Positions 9,482-16,855 of a stretch of DNA of 35,927 nucleotides are shown in pieces (the stretch's first letter is position 1; every line of letters starts with the position of its first letter). The stretch spans positions 1 through 35,927 of the forward strand of contig JAAWHK010000019.1 of assembly GCA_022795805.1 (NCBI GenBank), given 5' to 3'. The position numbers and the translations under genes were made by a program. The notes beneath the pieces are model-generated. The model was given only the letters and a program-made list of their open reading frames with translations. It was not told where the DNA came from and ran no database searches. This DNA comes from Hungatella sp. GTDB lineage: Bacteria > Bacillota > Clostridia > Lachnospirales > Lachnospiraceae.

Positions 9482-9510
9482 ATTATACGCATTCTCCGGA
9501 CATATCTCAA
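9482..9510 (-). promoter_or_regulatory. Promoter of the 142-residue / DUF4132 operon
   Basis: On the minus strand TTGAGA (9510-9505) and a perfect TATAAT (9487-9482) are spaced by 17 bases. The start of transcription is expected near 9475, giving a leader of about 70 bases before the first gene. A strong constitutive-looking promoter argues that this pair is a housekeeping or standing system, not a tightly repressed one. Confidence 0.8.
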
Positions 9511-9616
9511 CCGGATTTTCTTCGGAATACATGCAGACCCTGCAGCGATTGTCAGGAATCCCCGGAAAATGTATATGGACATATAGGCTCCTGAACTGAG
9601 CCGATATACAGACACA

Positions 9617-9668
9617 CAAAAAACCCCTGAAATCCCGGCACTTAATCTAAGTTCCGATATTCCAGGGG
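9617..9668 (-). terminator. Rho-independent terminator after the tRNA pair
   Basis: On the minus strand a CCCCTG.AAT arm pairs with ATT.CAGGGG across a mid-stem CGG/CCG segment, followed directly by TTTTTT. It lies about 12 bases after the end of tRNA-Gly and separates the tRNA transcript from the next promoter at 9510. Confidence 0.8.
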
Positions 9669-9679
9669 AAATCTCCAAA

Positions 9680-9750
9680 AGCACGTGATGGGAATCGAAC
9701 CCACCTCTCCAGCTTGGGAAGCTGGCGTTCTACCGATGAACTACACATGC
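9680..9750 (-). tRNA. tRNA-Gly (anticodon CCC)
   Basis: A full cloverleaf can be drawn. The acceptor stem is GCATGTG with CACGTGC (one T-G wobble). The anticodon stem is CCAGC/GCTGG around the 7-base loop TTCCCAA, placing CCC at positions 34-36, and the T-arm is GTGGG-TTCGATT-CCCAT. The discriminator base is T and no CCA end is encoded. It reads GGG codons only. It is transcribed directly after tRNA-Glu, 7 bases apart. Confidence 0.93.
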
Positions 9751-9757
9751 ACGCGAA

Positions 9758-9829
9758 TGACCAATCCGGGAATCGAACCCGGGTTTACGCCGTGAGAGGG
9801 CGTCGTCTTGACCGCTTGACCAATTGGCC
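9758..9829 (-). tRNA. tRNA-Glu (anticodon CTC)
   Basis: The acceptor stem is GGCCAAT with ATTGGTC (one G-T wobble). The anticodon stem is ACGCC/GGCGT around CTCTCAC, giving anticodon CTC, and the T-arm is CCCGG-TTCGATT-CCCGG. The discriminator base is A and CCA is not encoded. It reads GAG codons. It is first in the two-tRNA transcript. Confidence 0.93.
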
Positions 9830-9847
9830 TTTCCTTAACGCTTTCAT

Positions 9848-9876
9848 AGTATAGCACGGTTTCCGGGAATTGGCAA
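9848..9876 (-). promoter_or_regulatory. Promoter of the tRNA-Glu/tRNA-Gly transcript
   Basis: On the minus strand TTGCCA (9876-9871) and TATACT (9853-9848) are spaced by 17 bases, with an A/T-rich stretch immediately upstream (9880-9905) that could act as an UP element. Transcription should start near 9841, about 12 bases before mature tRNA-Glu. Confidence 0.85.
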
Positions 9877-9912
9877 GTCTTTTTTTGCAATTTTTTATTT
9901 TTTTATTTGCCG

Positions 9913-10959
9913 TCACGTCTCTATATAGGGAATGCTGGAAGCCCTTACCTTCCCGGCCAGATAAGCCATGCCGTTCTTTTCCAGAAAATACTTTACGCTC
10001 TCCATCACCTTCCCCTGCTTAACGCCGGGGCCCACCACGATCTCCCGGATGGGCATCCGGCCCAGAGGCCTGCACCGTCTGTCCATGAGCATGTACTTTA
10101 TATAGGGCAGCACGATACCGCCCCGCTCGTGATAGTGGATGTCATAGGCCTCCTCCCCCTCTGCCGTGACAAAGCGCTCCACGATGCGGCACTCCTCCTC
10201 CCCGGCGAATCCCCGGTGCTTAAAGAAGGGGATCAGATAGAAAATCATATCCGACAGAAACTGATTCCCCACCGCCAGCGCCCTGCTCCTGCTGCCTTTG
10301 CTGTAATTCCGATAACAGCTCAGCCCCAGCTCAATGGTGCTGTCCACCAGCTCCAGCTTCCGTTCGTCGTCATAGAGCACGGTCCACGGGATAAAGTCCT
10401 GCTCGTACCCCGAACACACCTCCTGCGCCTTCCTGCCCTGCTCCGCCTGCAGCCTGCCGTACATTTCCTTTCGGATCAGGCACATGCCGGGAATGGAGCT
10501 GCACCGGTTCCGGTCAAACCCTATGGCTATGCCGCTGTTCTTCCCGTACCCTCTCCACATCTCCAGGGAATCGGAAGCATGGGAAAAGCTGAGAGAAAAG
10601 ATATCCTTGCTGGACGCGGTAAAAAACCCGTCGGACATCTCGTCGTCCAGGCTCACCGCCGCCCTGTAAAGAAATTCCCTCTCCTGGCTCTCCACGGCCG
10701 CCATCTTCCTCTCCAGCTGCCGGCGGAACAGATCCTTGCCGTGAAGGTACTCTGACTTATCGTTCATAAACGCGATATGGGACGCCCACAGCTCCCGATT
10801 CTGCATGATGCTGATAAAGCCGCCCACATCCGTATAGTGATAGACATCCGAATTGCTGATCAGGTTAAACTGGTTGATCAGCAGGGAGATCCCGCTCATG
10901 GGGTTCCCGTTCTCCGCAAGAATCCGGCAGTGTTCCTGATACTCATCTAAGATCGCCAT
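9913..10959 (-). CDS. DUF2971 domain protein, unknown function
   Basis: DUF2971 proteins are soluble, widespread and uncharacterised. Family marks here are YHYTDVGGFISIMQNRELWASHIAFMNDKSEY near the N-terminus, then FSLSFSHASDSLEMWRGYGKNSGIAIGFD, and a later EEECRIVERF segment. These are the usual HYT, LWA, FND-SE, CFS, W-YG and GFD blocks. The open frame extends back to a GTG at 11019. I prefer the ATG at 10959 because AGGGGAG lies 6 bases before it, while the GTG has its GGAG too close. The gene stands alone between YitT and the tRNAs, and no convincing promoter or terminator is visible. Nothing near it suggests a substrate. Confidence 0.8.
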   Translation of the reverse strand: MAILDEYQEHCRILAENGNPMSGISLLINQFNLISNSDVYHYTDVGGFISIMQNRELWASHIAFMNDKSEYLHGKDLFRRQLERKMAAVESQEREFLYRAAVSLDDEMSDGFFTASSKDIFSLSFSHASDSLEMWRGYGKNSGIAIGFDRNRCSSIPGMCLIRKEMYGRLQAEQGRKAQEVCSGYEQDFIPWTVLYDDERKLELVDSTIELGLSCYRNYSKGSRSRALAVGNQFLSDMIFYLIPFFKHRGFAGEEECRIVERFVTAEGEEAYDIHYHERGGIVLPYIKYMLMDRRCRPLGRMPIREIVVGPGVKQGKVMESVKYFLEKNGMAYLAGKVRASSIPYIET

Positions 10960-11075
10960 ATCCATCTCCCCTAATCTGTCACGCCTGAAAACACGGCGGC
11001 CCAAAGAGGGACGCCCCACTCCTTCTGACTATATTTTACCAAACACAGGGGGAAAATGGAATCAAAAAATACAAT

Positions 11076-11924
11076 TTAATCCAGCGGCTTCTGGTAAAAG
11101 GAGCCGATAAACGTCTCCGTCGGCATCACATTGACAATGATGGCGGGATCGACGCCTTTTAAGTGCATCATAATATCGTGAACCTCGTAGGTGGAAACCA
11201 CCGTGTGCAGAAGGCTCATCTTCTTTCCGCTGTAGCCGCCGTAACCTTCCACCACGGAGATCCCGTGGCGGCAGAACCCCACATACTCCTTCACCACCTC
11301 GTGAGGCATCTGGGTGGTGATCTGTAAAGTCACCCGCTTAAACCGGTGGTAGAAATTGTCGATGGTCTTGGTGGCGATAAACTGAAACAGGATGGAATAC
11401 CCGGCGTGCTCCCACCCGAACAGGGCTCCGAAGACGCACAGAAGCCCGCAGTTAAACAGAAACACGTACTGCCAGATGGATTTGCCCAGCCGGTTGGACA
11501 CGTACAGGGCGATAAAATCCATGCCCGCGGTGGACGCGTTGCCCTTCAGGGCCACGGTGACGGCCAGGCCGTAGAGAAAGCCGCCGAAACAGATGTTTAG
11601 AAGCACATCGTCAAAGAGGGCCCCGCTCTTTATCACCTGCAGAAAAATACTGGACAGCACCACCTGGGCCATGGAAAACAGAACGAACTTCTTCCCGATA
11701 TGGCGGTAGCAGAAAAGGGCCACCGGCACATTCAGGGCCACCATTCCGAATGACGTGGACATGGAGATGCCTGCCGTCTGCGCCACCCTGGACAGAAGGG
11801 CGGCGATCCCCGTAAATCCGCTGGGCAGAAGCTGCACCGGCTCCAAAAACGTATTCATGGCAAAAGCCTGCAGAAATGCCGACACGATCACGGCGGCAGT
11901 CATAATCAGATATCTCTTGTTCAT
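11076..11924 (-). CDS. YitT-family membrane protein with C-terminal DUF2179 domain
   Basis: The protein has 282 residues. The first 180 hold five or six hydrophobic helices, with the family's early motif (FLEPVQLLPSGFTGIAALLSR) and the GNASTAGMDFIALY segment. The last 90 residues are a soluble DUF2179 domain (HGISVVEGYGGYSGKKMSLLHTVVSTYE...). YitT proteins are inner-membrane proteins of unsettled function, suggested to be transporters. The gene starts 20 bases after cutC and is probably on the same transcript. No terminator is visible behind it. Confidence 0.88.
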   Translation of the reverse strand: MNKRYLIMTAAVIVSAFLQAFAMNTFLEPVQLLPSGFTGIAALLSRVAQTAGISMSTSFGMVALNVPVALFCYRHIGKKFVLFSMAQVVLSSIFLQVIKSGALFDDVLLNICFGGFLYGLAVTVALKGNASTAGMDFIALYVSNRLGKSIWQYVFLFNCGLLCVFGALFGWEHAGYSILFQFIATKTIDNFYHRFKRVTLQITTQMPHEVVKEYVGFCRHGISVVEGYGGYSGKKMSLLHTVVSTYEVHDIMMHLKGVDPAIIVNVMPTETFIGSFYQKPLD

Positions 11925-11944
11925 AGCTCTTTCCCTCTTATCCT

Positions 11945-12691
11945 CTACTCTTTCACACTCTCCACCAGTTCCCTCACAAGCTCTGCCGACACCCCGTCAT
12001 AGCTCATGGAGAGGCTGCCGTTTGCGATGCTGTAGGACACCCCGTTTCTGACCGTGGTCGGATCGGGAAGCCACGTCTTGCAGGAGCTGTGCACCTGGCT
12101 GATGCCCGTGTACTTTATCAGCTTTCCGGCGTTGGTCCCGTTGACCCCGCTGCCTGCCAGGATCTGGATCCGGTTCCCGAACTCCTCCTGAAGGCTCCGG
12201 ATCATGTCCCGCCCTTCCCAGGCCTTAGGTTTTAAGCCGCTGGTCAGTACCCGGTCCACCCCCATGGCAATCAGCTGCTCCATGGTCTCAAAGGGGTCGT
12301 CCGTACAGTCAAATGCCCGGTGAAACACCGCCTCCCCGCCTCTCTCCCTGATAATATCCACCAGTCTCTTATTTCTCTCCGGATCCGGAGAGCCGTCCCT
12401 TCTCAGACACCCGAAGGCCGCGCCGTCGGCCCCGGCCGCCAGAACCTCCCTGCATTCCCGCTCCATAACGGCAAACTCCTCCTCCAGGTAGCAGAACCCG
12501 GCGCCTCTGGGCCGCACCATGGCGATCACCTTCAAGTCCAGATTTTCCTTCACCATGCTGACCACCGCAGCCGTGGGCGTCAGCCCTCCCAGCATCAGCG
12601 CCCCGTTCAGTTCGATCCGCCCGGCGCCGCCCAGCGCCGCCTGCTTCGCGTCGTAGTAGCTTCCGCAGCAAATCTCCGCGACCACACCCAT
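11945..12691 (-). CDS. cutC: CutC family protein
   Basis: CutC is a TIM-barrel protein first linked to copper tolerance in E. coli; its biochemical activity is unsettled. The 248-residue form starts at the ATG at 12691, which has GGAGGAGAG 3 bases upstream and begins with the family's MGVVAEICCGSYYDAKQAALGGAGRIEL-type opening. An in-frame upstream start at 12727 adds 12 low-quality residues and is not favoured. Conserved segments include LTPTA, VMVRPRGAGFCY-like MVRPRGAGF, and the TSG...LAGSGVNG barrel end. It follows the M20 peptidase by 138 bases, with a possible terminator between. Its place beside a glycosylasparaginase and a PTS hints at a role in sugar or glycoprotein breakdown instead of copper (inference). 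Confidence 0.9.
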   Translation of the reverse strand: MGVVAEICCGSYYDAKQAALGGAGRIELNGALMLGGLTPTAAVVSMVKENLDLKVIAMVRPRGAGFCYLEEEFAVMERECREVLAAGADGAAFGCLRRDGSPDPERNKRLVDIIRERGGEAVFHRAFDCTDDPFETMEQLIAMGVDRVLTSGLKPKAWEGRDMIRSLQEEFGNRIQILAGSGVNGTNAGKLIKYTGISQVHSSCKTWLPDPTTVRNGVSYSIANGSLSMSYDGVSAELVRELVESVKE

Positions 12692-12757
12692 AATCTCTCC
12701 TCCGTTCCCCGGCCCCGGGCCGGACAAATCATCTTAAAAAACTTCCCGTCCATCTCC

Positions 12758-12809
12758 AAAAGCTTCCCTGCCTGCCCCAGGCAGCGCCTGAGCTTCAGGA
12801 AAGGGAAGC
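12758..12809 (-). terminator. Possible weak terminator or attenuator between the M20 peptidase and cutC
   Basis: On the minus strand GCTTCCC (12809-12803) pairs perfectly with GGGAAGC (12768-12762), followed by TTTT. A second hairpin, CAGGC-GCT-GCCTG, sits in the loop. The T-run is short, so read-through into cutC-yitT is likely. Confidence 0.4.
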
Positions 12810-12829
12810 CCCCGTAAGTTACGATTTTA

Positions 12830-13930
12830 TCACAGATTTCCCAGCCGGTACAGCCCCAGAGCGTAAATTTTCGCGTTCTTCATCAGGTCGTCCACAGCCA
12901 TCCACTCGTTGGGGTTGTGTCCGATGCCTTTCTGGCCCGGAAAGCTGGGACCGAATGGCACGATGCCCGGCATCGCCTTGGCATAGGTCCCCCCCGTGGT
13001 GGTGACAGGCGCTCCCGGGACGCCGCTCACCTTCTCATAGCACTCCGTCAGCGCCTTAACCATGGGACCGTCCTTTTCAAACACCACCGGGTTGTAGTTC
13101 TGAACCAGCTCCACGGCAAGCCCGGCCGCTTTTTTCCGGATCCGTTCCAGAATCGCCCCGATGCCGCAGCCGGCCGGATAGCTTAGGGATGCCTCAAAAC
13201 AGGGTGTCCCCTCCCGAACCTCCAGCTTGTAGTTCCGCATCTCCATCACGCCGTACTCCTCATGGGAAAAATCGATGCCCAGTCTGTCCCCCGTATTCTT
13301 CGCACCTATAAAGTACTCCGTGACGAACCCAAAGAACGGTTCCAGCTGCCCGCCTTTGACCCGGATTACGGCCCTGCCCCGCTCACTGTACACCACCGGG
13401 AACTTGCAGTCCGGCGTAAAGCCCCAGACCGGCGGTTTCTCCCGCTGCAGATAGTATTTCAGATCCTCAAACCCGGACTCCTCATCGCAGCCGAAGATGA
13501 TCCGGATCCTGTGCTTCGGCTTATATCCCAGATTTTTTAAGGCATAGAGCCCGTAGAGGCAGGTCATAATGGGTCCTTTGTTGTCCAGAACGCCTCTGCT
13601 GTAAATAATCCCGTTCTCCGTATAGCCGGAGAAGGGCGGCTGCCTCCACCCGTCCCCCACAGGCACCACATCCACGTGGCCTATGGCACAGACATAGTCT
13701 TCCCCCTGGCCGTACTCCGCATAGCCGATGTAGTTGTCCATATTCACCGTGGAGAAACCAAGCCTCTCCCCCAGCTCCAGCGCCTTCACGAGAGCCGCCT
13801 TCACCCCCGGGCCGAAGGGCGCCCCGGGCTCCGGGGCCGCCTCCACGCTGTCGATCTTCACCAGTTCCAGGATCGCCTGGAGCATCTCCTCTTTCAGGCT
13901 CTCCACCGCGCCCAGAATCTTTTCCTCCAT
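12830..13930 (-). CDS. M20 family dipeptidase (Sapep/PepV type), short form
   Basis: This is a predicted zinc dipeptidase acting in the cytoplasm. Metal and catalytic motifs are GHVDVVPVGDGW (His85, Asp87), GVLDNKGP (Asp116), GCDEESG (Glu150/151), FTPDCKFPVVYSERG (Asp174) and a late GHNPNEW with the last His. These match the PepV/Sapep branch of M20. At 366 residues it is about 100 shorter than typical PepV or Sapep (about 470). The loss lies in the lid domain between residues 190 and 270. A smaller lid could alter which peptides fit. It is 26 bases from the glycosylasparaginase-like gene, in one operon, so it may split the peptide bond of an imported glycosylated dipeptide (inference). Confidence 0.88.
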   Translation of the reverse strand: MEEKILGAVESLKEEMLQAILELVKIDSVEAAPEPGAPFGPGVKAALVKALELGERLGFSTVNMDNYIGYAEYGQGEDYVCAIGHVDVVPVGDGWRQPPFSGYTENGIIYSRGVLDNKGPIMTCLYGLYALKNLGYKPKHRIRIIFGCDEESGFEDLKYYLQREKPPVWGFTPDCKFPVVYSERGRAVIRVKGGQLEPFFGFVTEYFIGAKNTGDRLGIDFSHEEYGVMEMRNYKLEVREGTPCFEASLSYPAGCGIGAILERIRKKAAGLAVELVQNYNPVVFEKDGPMVKALTECYEKVSGVPGAPVTTTGGTYAKAMPGIVPFGPSFPGQKGIGHNPNEWMAVDDLMKNAKIYALGLYRLGNL

Positions 13931-13956
13931 ATCCTCATCCCTTTCCGGATAATCCT

Positions 13957-14913
13957 CTACTCCTCCACCGGGGCCATGCGCGTCCTCATGTAATCATCCA
14001 GCCACTCCCCGGACGCTTCCTCAAAGGTGCAGTGTCCGTCCGCCCCCCGCTTTACCAGGTACACCCTGGGCCGCTGCCCCTCTGCGGCCGCCACAAAGGA
14101 AAACCCCTCAATATTGGTGGCAGCGCCCCACTGTCCCTCCCGGTTCATGGCGATAAGGGACAAGTCCCCGGCTTTCCCCCGCCTTTCCTTCAGCTCCTTA
14201 TCCAGCAGGTTCACCGCCCTCTCACAGGCCTCCTGGGGATGGAGCCCCTCCTTCATCAGACGCACGATCTCATAGGAAATGCACCCCTTCATCAGGTCCT
14301 CGCCGAGACCTGTGGCGCTGGCGCCGCCCACCTTGCTGTCCGCGTAGAATCCCGATCCCACGATGGGGGAGTCTCCCACCCGTCCTTTCTTTTTCATGAA
14401 CAGCCCGCTGGTGGAGGTGGCTGCCGTCACCTTTCCGTTCCCATCCAGGCACACCATTCCCACCGTATCATGACCCGCGTAGGGTTTTAACTCCTGCTGT
14501 GCCACTTCCCGCTGCCTTTTGCGATAGAAGGCCTTTGCCCTGTCCGTCAGCATATTCTTCCGCTCGAACCCTTCCTTGTGGGCAAACTTCTCCGCCCCCT
14601 CGCCCACCAGCAGATTGTTCACCGGCTCCTGGCTGAGACGCCTCGCGATGGACACCGGGTTGGCGTAATCCCTGACAGCCGCCACGGCGCCTACGGACAG
14701 CGTATCCCCGTCCATGTAAGCCGCGTCCAGCTCCACCTCCATCTCCTCATTGGGCAGGCCGCCGTAGCCCACGGACTTGTAGTACGGGAAATCCTCCACC
14801 TCCCGGATGGCCGCCTCTACGGCATCCCCGGCACTCCGGCCCTGCATAAGCATATCACAGCCCTTCTCAACCCCCTCCAGAGCCATTCTCCATGTCGCGA
14901 TCATTCCCCACAT
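13957..14913 (-). CDS. Glycosylasparaginase-type Ntn hydrolase, N4-(beta-N-acetylglucosaminyl)-L-asparaginase family
   Basis: This family makes an inactive precursor that cuts itself before a threonine, which then becomes the nucleophile. It removes the sugar-linked amide from asparagine, or acts as an isoaspartyl peptidase. The cleavage site is GHDTVGMV with Thr150. Downstream are the family blocks TSTSGLFMKKKGRVGDSPIVGSG and YADSKVGGASATGLGED. The GRVGDSP and ATGxGE elements favour the glycosylasparaginase branch over plant-type isoaspartyl peptidases. There is no signal peptide, so it should act in the cytoplasm, unlike the lysosomal or secreted relatives. It has 318 residues, full length. 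It follows the GrdB-like gene by 18 bases. In a PTS operon with no phospho-beta-glucosidase it is the best candidate for the key hydrolase. Confidence 0.9.
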   Translation of the reverse strand: MWGMIATWRMALEGVEKGCDMLMQGRSAGDAVEAAIREVEDFPYYKSVGYGGLPNEEMEVELDAAYMDGDTLSVGAVAAVRDYANPVSIARRLSQEPVNNLLVGEGAEKFAHKEGFERKNMLTDRAKAFYRKRQREVAQQELKPYAGHDTVGMVCLDGNGKVTAATSTSGLFMKKKGRVGDSPIVGSGFYADSKVGGASATGLGEDLMKGCISYEIVRLMKEGLHPQEACERAVNLLDKELKERRGKAGDLSLIAMNREGQWGAATNIEGFSFVAAAEGQRPRVYLVKRGADGHCTFEEASGEWLDDYMRTRMAPVEE

Positions 14914-14931
14914 AAAACATTCTCCTTTCCT

Positions 14932-15456
14932 CTAAAAGCAGACTTCCCGTCTCAGTTTCTCCAGATCCCCGCTCCCCTCCGCGAGGGCTTTTGCCACGCG
15001 GCACATATTTTTCAGGGAATCGTTAAGCCCCATGCCGCCCTTTTTCGGCGTCTTCACAATCATCACCTTGTCGCGGTAATCGGAAATCACGTCCTCGTTC
15101 TCCTGGGACATGGCCGCAAATGCCCGGCTGTCCCCGTTTCGGTTGATATCCGCCGCCACCTTGGCGCACATGGCCGCGTATTCCGCATAGTTAAAGGCAG
15201 GCCCGCAGATAACCACATCCGGCTTAAGCTTCTTCACCATGGCACACAATTTCCTGCTGACCTCCTCAGGGTTCTCCATGTACGTGCCGTTGCCGCAGCA
15301 GAGGCACGCCATCACATGGCCGTCAATCTCCTTCAAAAACGGCTGCATCATCACGGCAGGCCCCACGGCCTCCTTCTTGCCTGTGAGAGGAACCATCCTG
15401 TCGTCCTTCGTCCCAAGGCCGGACTGAATCTGATCAAAAATCATCACAATCTTCAT
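14932..15456 (-). CDS. GrdB-related protein, N-terminal half only (glycine/betaine reductase component B-like)
   Basis: The 174-residue protein resembles the N-terminal half of GrdB, the selenoprotein B subunit of glycine, sarcosine and betaine reductases. It has the opening MKIVMIFDQIQSGLG, a central VGPA segment, MACLCCGNGTYMENPEE (GrdB has ICGDNYF.EN at this place), KLKPDVVICGPAFNYAEYA, and a C-terminal GGMGLNDSLKNMCRVAKAL. It stops before the region that carries selenocysteine in GrdB. The stop codon is TAG, and a ribosome site for the next gene follows, so this is not a misread UGA. Cysteines 51, 53 and 54 could be redox active (inference). The gene is 20 bases after EIIC and 18 before the glycosylasparaginase, so it belongs to the PTS operon. 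Its reaction is unknown. Confidence 0.8.
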   Translation of the reverse strand: MKIVMIFDQIQSGLGTKDDRMVPLTGKKEAVGPAVMMQPFLKEIDGHVMACLCCGNGTYMENPEEVSRKLCAMVKKLKPDVVICGPAFNYAEYAAMCAKVAADINRNGDSRAFAAMSQENEDVISDYRDKVMIVKTPKKGGMGLNDSLKNMCRVAKALAEGSGDLEKLRREVCF

Positions 15457-15476
15457 AATTTACCCTCCCAATCTTT

Positions 15477-16808
15477 CTACAGGTCGTCAAAGGACAGATC
15501 GTCCAGGGAGATATCGTCGTCCTCCGCCTGCTCCACAACCTTCGTCTCGTCCGCCAGGTACTGCTTATCCATCATCTTGATGAAAGGCATGTAGACAAAT
15601 ACGCCCAGCACCAGCAGAAGCGCCTGGAGCACGGATCCCTGCCATCCGGTAGCCAGAAATCCCGACACGATAACCGGCATGGTCCAGGGGATCGCAACGC
15701 CCGTACACAGCGGAACCAGCCCGATGCTCATGCAGATGTAGGAAATGATAATGTTGATGGTCGGAACCAGCATAAACGGAATCAGCATCAGCGGATTCAG
15801 AAGAATCGGCAGACCGAAGATAATCGGCTCGTTGATGCCGAAAATACCCGGAACCAGCGCCAGCTTACCCAGCTCCTTCACCCGCTTGGAGCGGCAGAAC
15901 AGCAGCATGGCAATCAGAAGGGACAGCGTGGATCCTGCGCCGCCGAAGGTGGCGAACAGATCCTGGAACTGCTGGCAGATAATGTTTGGCATGGCCTGCC
16001 CCGCCTGGAGAGCCGCCAGGTTCTCCGCCGACAATGTCTGCAGAATGGGATTGAACACCGCTCCCACCACCGAACCGCCGTTGACCCCGAAAAACCAGAA
16101 AAAGTGGAGGAAAATGTAGGCGATAACCATGGCCGGCAGCGTATTGCCAAGCTTTAACAGCGGTGTCTGCAGGATAACGAACACGAAGTTAAACGCATTC
16201 TCAAAGGGCGTCATGGCAAACACGAAGTTGATGACAAAAAATACCGTGAGGGACACGCCCGCCGGGATCAGTGCCGCGAAAGACTTCTCAACCGTAGGCG
16301 GAACGCCGTCGGGCATCTTGATGACCCAGCCCTTCTTATCCACCCAGGAGTAGATGTGCACCGCCGCAAAGGCGCATATGATTCCCACAAAAATCCCCTT
16401 GGAGCCCACCCAGCCCAGGGGGATTCCCGTCACCACCTGGTCGTTAAACACGATCTCATAGGGCATGATCAAAAACCAGCTTACCAGGGAGATGGCCGCT
16501 CCGAACAGCCGATCCACCTTCATCTGCTCCGCAAAGGAATATCCGATTCCGATCACGGCCAGGACCGCCATGATGGAAAACGTGGCATCCGTCGGTTTGG
16601 AGAAGTAGGAAGCCCAGTTTTCGCCGAAAAACCTGGCCCAAAACTCGGTCCACCCCGGGATGGGGAAGTTGGCGATCAGCAGGAAAAAGGAACCTACAAT
16701 CAAAAGCGGCATGGACAGCAGAAATCCGTCGCGGATTGCGATAAGATACTTATTTCTTCCGATTCTTTCAGCCAGCGGCATGAAAAACTTCTCTAATTTA
16801 TCTAACAT
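15477..16808 (-). CDS. PTS sugar permease EIIC, lactose/cellobiose family
   Basis: This is the membrane channel of a phosphotransferase transporter. It has 443 residues with 8-10 hydrophobic helices. It opens with the family's MLDKLEKFFMPLAERIGRNKYLIAIRDGF-type segment and includes FFGVNGGSVVGAVFNPIL, FGGAGSTLSLLIAML and GIFGINEPIIFGLPILLNPLMLIPF, all typical of LacE/CelB/ChbC channels. The C-terminus is acidic (EDDDISLDDLSFDDL). Lac/Cel-family permeases carry lactose, cellobiose or diacetylchitobiose, and the sequence alone does not fix the substrate. The neighbours suggest an N-acetylglucosamine-type conjugate (inference). Separate EIIA and EIIB genes lie upstream. Confidence 0.95.
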   Translation of the reverse strand: MLDKLEKFFMPLAERIGRNKYLIAIRDGFLLSMPLLIVGSFFLLIANFPIPGWTEFWARFFGENWASYFSKPTDATFSIMAVLAVIGIGYSFAEQMKVDRLFGAAISLVSWFLIMPYEIVFNDQVVTGIPLGWVGSKGIFVGIICAFAAVHIYSWVDKKGWVIKMPDGVPPTVEKSFAALIPAGVSLTVFFVINFVFAMTPFENAFNFVFVILQTPLLKLGNTLPAMVIAYIFLHFFWFFGVNGGSVVGAVFNPILQTLSAENLAALQAGQAMPNIICQQFQDLFATFGGAGSTLSLLIAMLLFCRSKRVKELGKLALVPGIFGINEPIIFGLPILLNPLMLIPFMLVPTINIIISYICMSIGLVPLCTGVAIPWTMPVIVSGFLATGWQGSVLQALLLVLGVFVYMPFIKMMDKQYLADETKVVEQAEDDDISLDDLSFDDL

Positions 16809-16855
16809 AATATAGCCCCCCTAATCAAATTCCTCGCGCTCACTTTGCCGCGCTC

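Noticed and set aside
9880-9912. A terminator for the DUF2971 gene in the T/A-rich stretch
   Set aside because: On the gene's strand this stretch is A-rich, not T-rich, and no stem precedes it. It is better seen as the upstream element of the tRNA promoter.
10960-11019. The GTG at 11019 as the start of the DUF2971 protein
   Set aside because: Its GGAG lies directly against the start codon, the extra residues are Arg-rich and unlike the family, and a well-placed AGGGGAG precedes the ATG at 10959.
14932-14940. A selenocysteine read-through extending the GrdB-like protein
   Set aside because: The stop is TAG, not TGA, and is followed at once by AGGAAAGGAG and the start of the next gene.
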